From Panacibacter ginsenosidivorans (GTDB lineage Bacteria > Bacteroidota > Bacteroidia > Chitinophagales > Chitinophagaceae), in assembly GCF_007971225.1 (NCBI RefSeq), contig NZ_CP042435.1:2793501-2857500 (forward strand): 64,000 nt of DNA. The letters are read 5' to 3'. Below the pieces are notes generated by a model. The model was not told the origin of the DNA and did not search any database. It saw only the letters and a program-made list of their open reading frames with translations. Every line of letters starts with the position of its first letter. The stretch's first letter is position 1. Position numbers and translations under genes: made by a program. This document shows, in pieces, positions 63,488-64,000 of this stretch.

Positions 63488-64000
63488 CTACTGCGTCATC
63501 CCACTTTCTGCAGGATGTACAGCAATACCCGTGCTTGTTAGAATTACCGGCGCAGAAACATTTTCTAACCCTGATGTATCTCCAAAACCAGCCTCCCATA
63601 AAAATGCACCAGTACTGGTATTAATAGCGAAAATTCTGTTAGCGGCGCTAACGTACACAGCATTACCAAGAGAAGTTGGAGATGAAAGTAGGGTATAGAA
63701 TGATGACGGAGTTTTAAAGCTCCATGCTTCTATACCTGTTTTAGCCTCCAATGCTATTAAACTGTCAGGCGCAGTTACAAATACCAGTTTGCCATTTGTA
63801 AATTCATTTTTATTCCTGGCATAATAAGGGGGTTTGTTTAAAGTATATTTCCATACCTGTACACCCGTTTTTGCATTTACTGCATACACATCACACATAG
63901 GTATATCACCGTTTTGATAGTTGGTATGTGTATAGATAAGATTATTGGCAAATGTGGGCGCAGAGGATCCATCTGCTGTTGATGAAAAAGGATATGTCCA
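63488..64000 (-). CDS. PQQ-like beta-propeller protein (partial, runs off the right edge)
   Basis: The minus-strand frame ends at 63488 and stays open through base 64000, so only the last 171 residues are seen. Repeated propeller blades are visible (VYAVNAKTGVQVWKY, LIALEAKTGIEAWSF, IFAINTSTGAFLWEA), the AxDxxTGxxxW-type pattern of PQQ-binding-like quinoprotein repeats. Such proteins include periplasmic dehydrogenases and BamB-like scaffolds. The PQQ ligands cannot be checked in this fragment. It converges on the TIR-CD225 gene. Confidence 0.82.
   Translation of the reverse strand, partial: WTYPFSSTADGSSAPTFANNLIYTHTNYQNGDIPMCDVYAVNAKTGVQVWKYTLNKPPYYARNKNEFTNGKLVFVTAPDSLIALEAKTGIEAWSFKTPSSFYTLLSSPTSLGNAVYVSAANRIFAINTSTGAFLWEAGFGDTSGLENVSAPVILTSTGIAVHPAESGMTQ

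Overview
The window looks like a chromosomal segment of a Bacteroidota bacterium, most likely of the Chitinophagaceae or a close relative. The reasons are the AT-rich sequence, several promoter-like TAnnTTTG boxes, a contiguous alternative complex III plus caa3-type oxidase locus, a BamA gene followed by two OmpH/Skp genes, a Nudix-type arabinose regulator candidate and many small secreted proteins with Bacteroidota-style signal peptides. Genus and species cannot be fixed from the sequence alone. No rRNA, tRNA, CRISPR array, phage or transposase gene was seen.

Layout. Positions 1-566 hold a cut-off cupin/JmjC-like gene. From 638 to 17042, all on the minus strand, lies a complete aerobic respiratory locus. 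In transcription order it encodes ActA, ActB, ActC, ActD, ActE and ActF (quinol:cytochrome c oxidoreductase), oxidase subunits II and I, heme O synthase, two subunit III proteins, subunit IV, a SCO copper chaperone and a DUF420 membrane protein. Next come purN, a secreted 732-residue protein of unknown function, a PhoB/PhoR-like two-component pair, pyruvate dehydrogenase E2, dnaX, and a plus-strand envelope block (uppS, bamA, two ompH/skp genes, murI, a secreted M28 peptidase).

Positions 34951-49831 form an L-arabinose/arabinan utilisation locus on the minus strand: Nudix-type regulator, sodium:solute symporter, araA, GH127, araD, araB, a HAD hydrolase, a mutarotase and two GH51 arabinofuranosidases. 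A large outer-membrane beta-barrel protein follows. Two near-identical 19-bp dyads sit 47-51 bp before araB and the second GH51 gene and are candidate operators. The last part holds a KAS III enzyme, a small unknown gene overlapping a DinB-like gene, a TIGR02757 protein, a cystathionine gamma-synthase-type enzyme, two secreted amidohydrolase-like proteins, a TIR-CD225 fusion and a cut-off PQQ-propeller gene.

The strongest unexplained signal is a dispersed intergenic repeat. I count 31 copies of a 20-bp core, in two main subtypes (GTTGCGTCGCACTCTTGTAC and GTTGTGTCACTCACTTGTAC), about one every 2 kb and none inside a supported gene. Copies alternate in orientation and bracket single genes or operons. 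Closely spaced inverted pairs usually combine one copy of each subtype. It resembles REP/BIME organisation, but I do not recognise the family.
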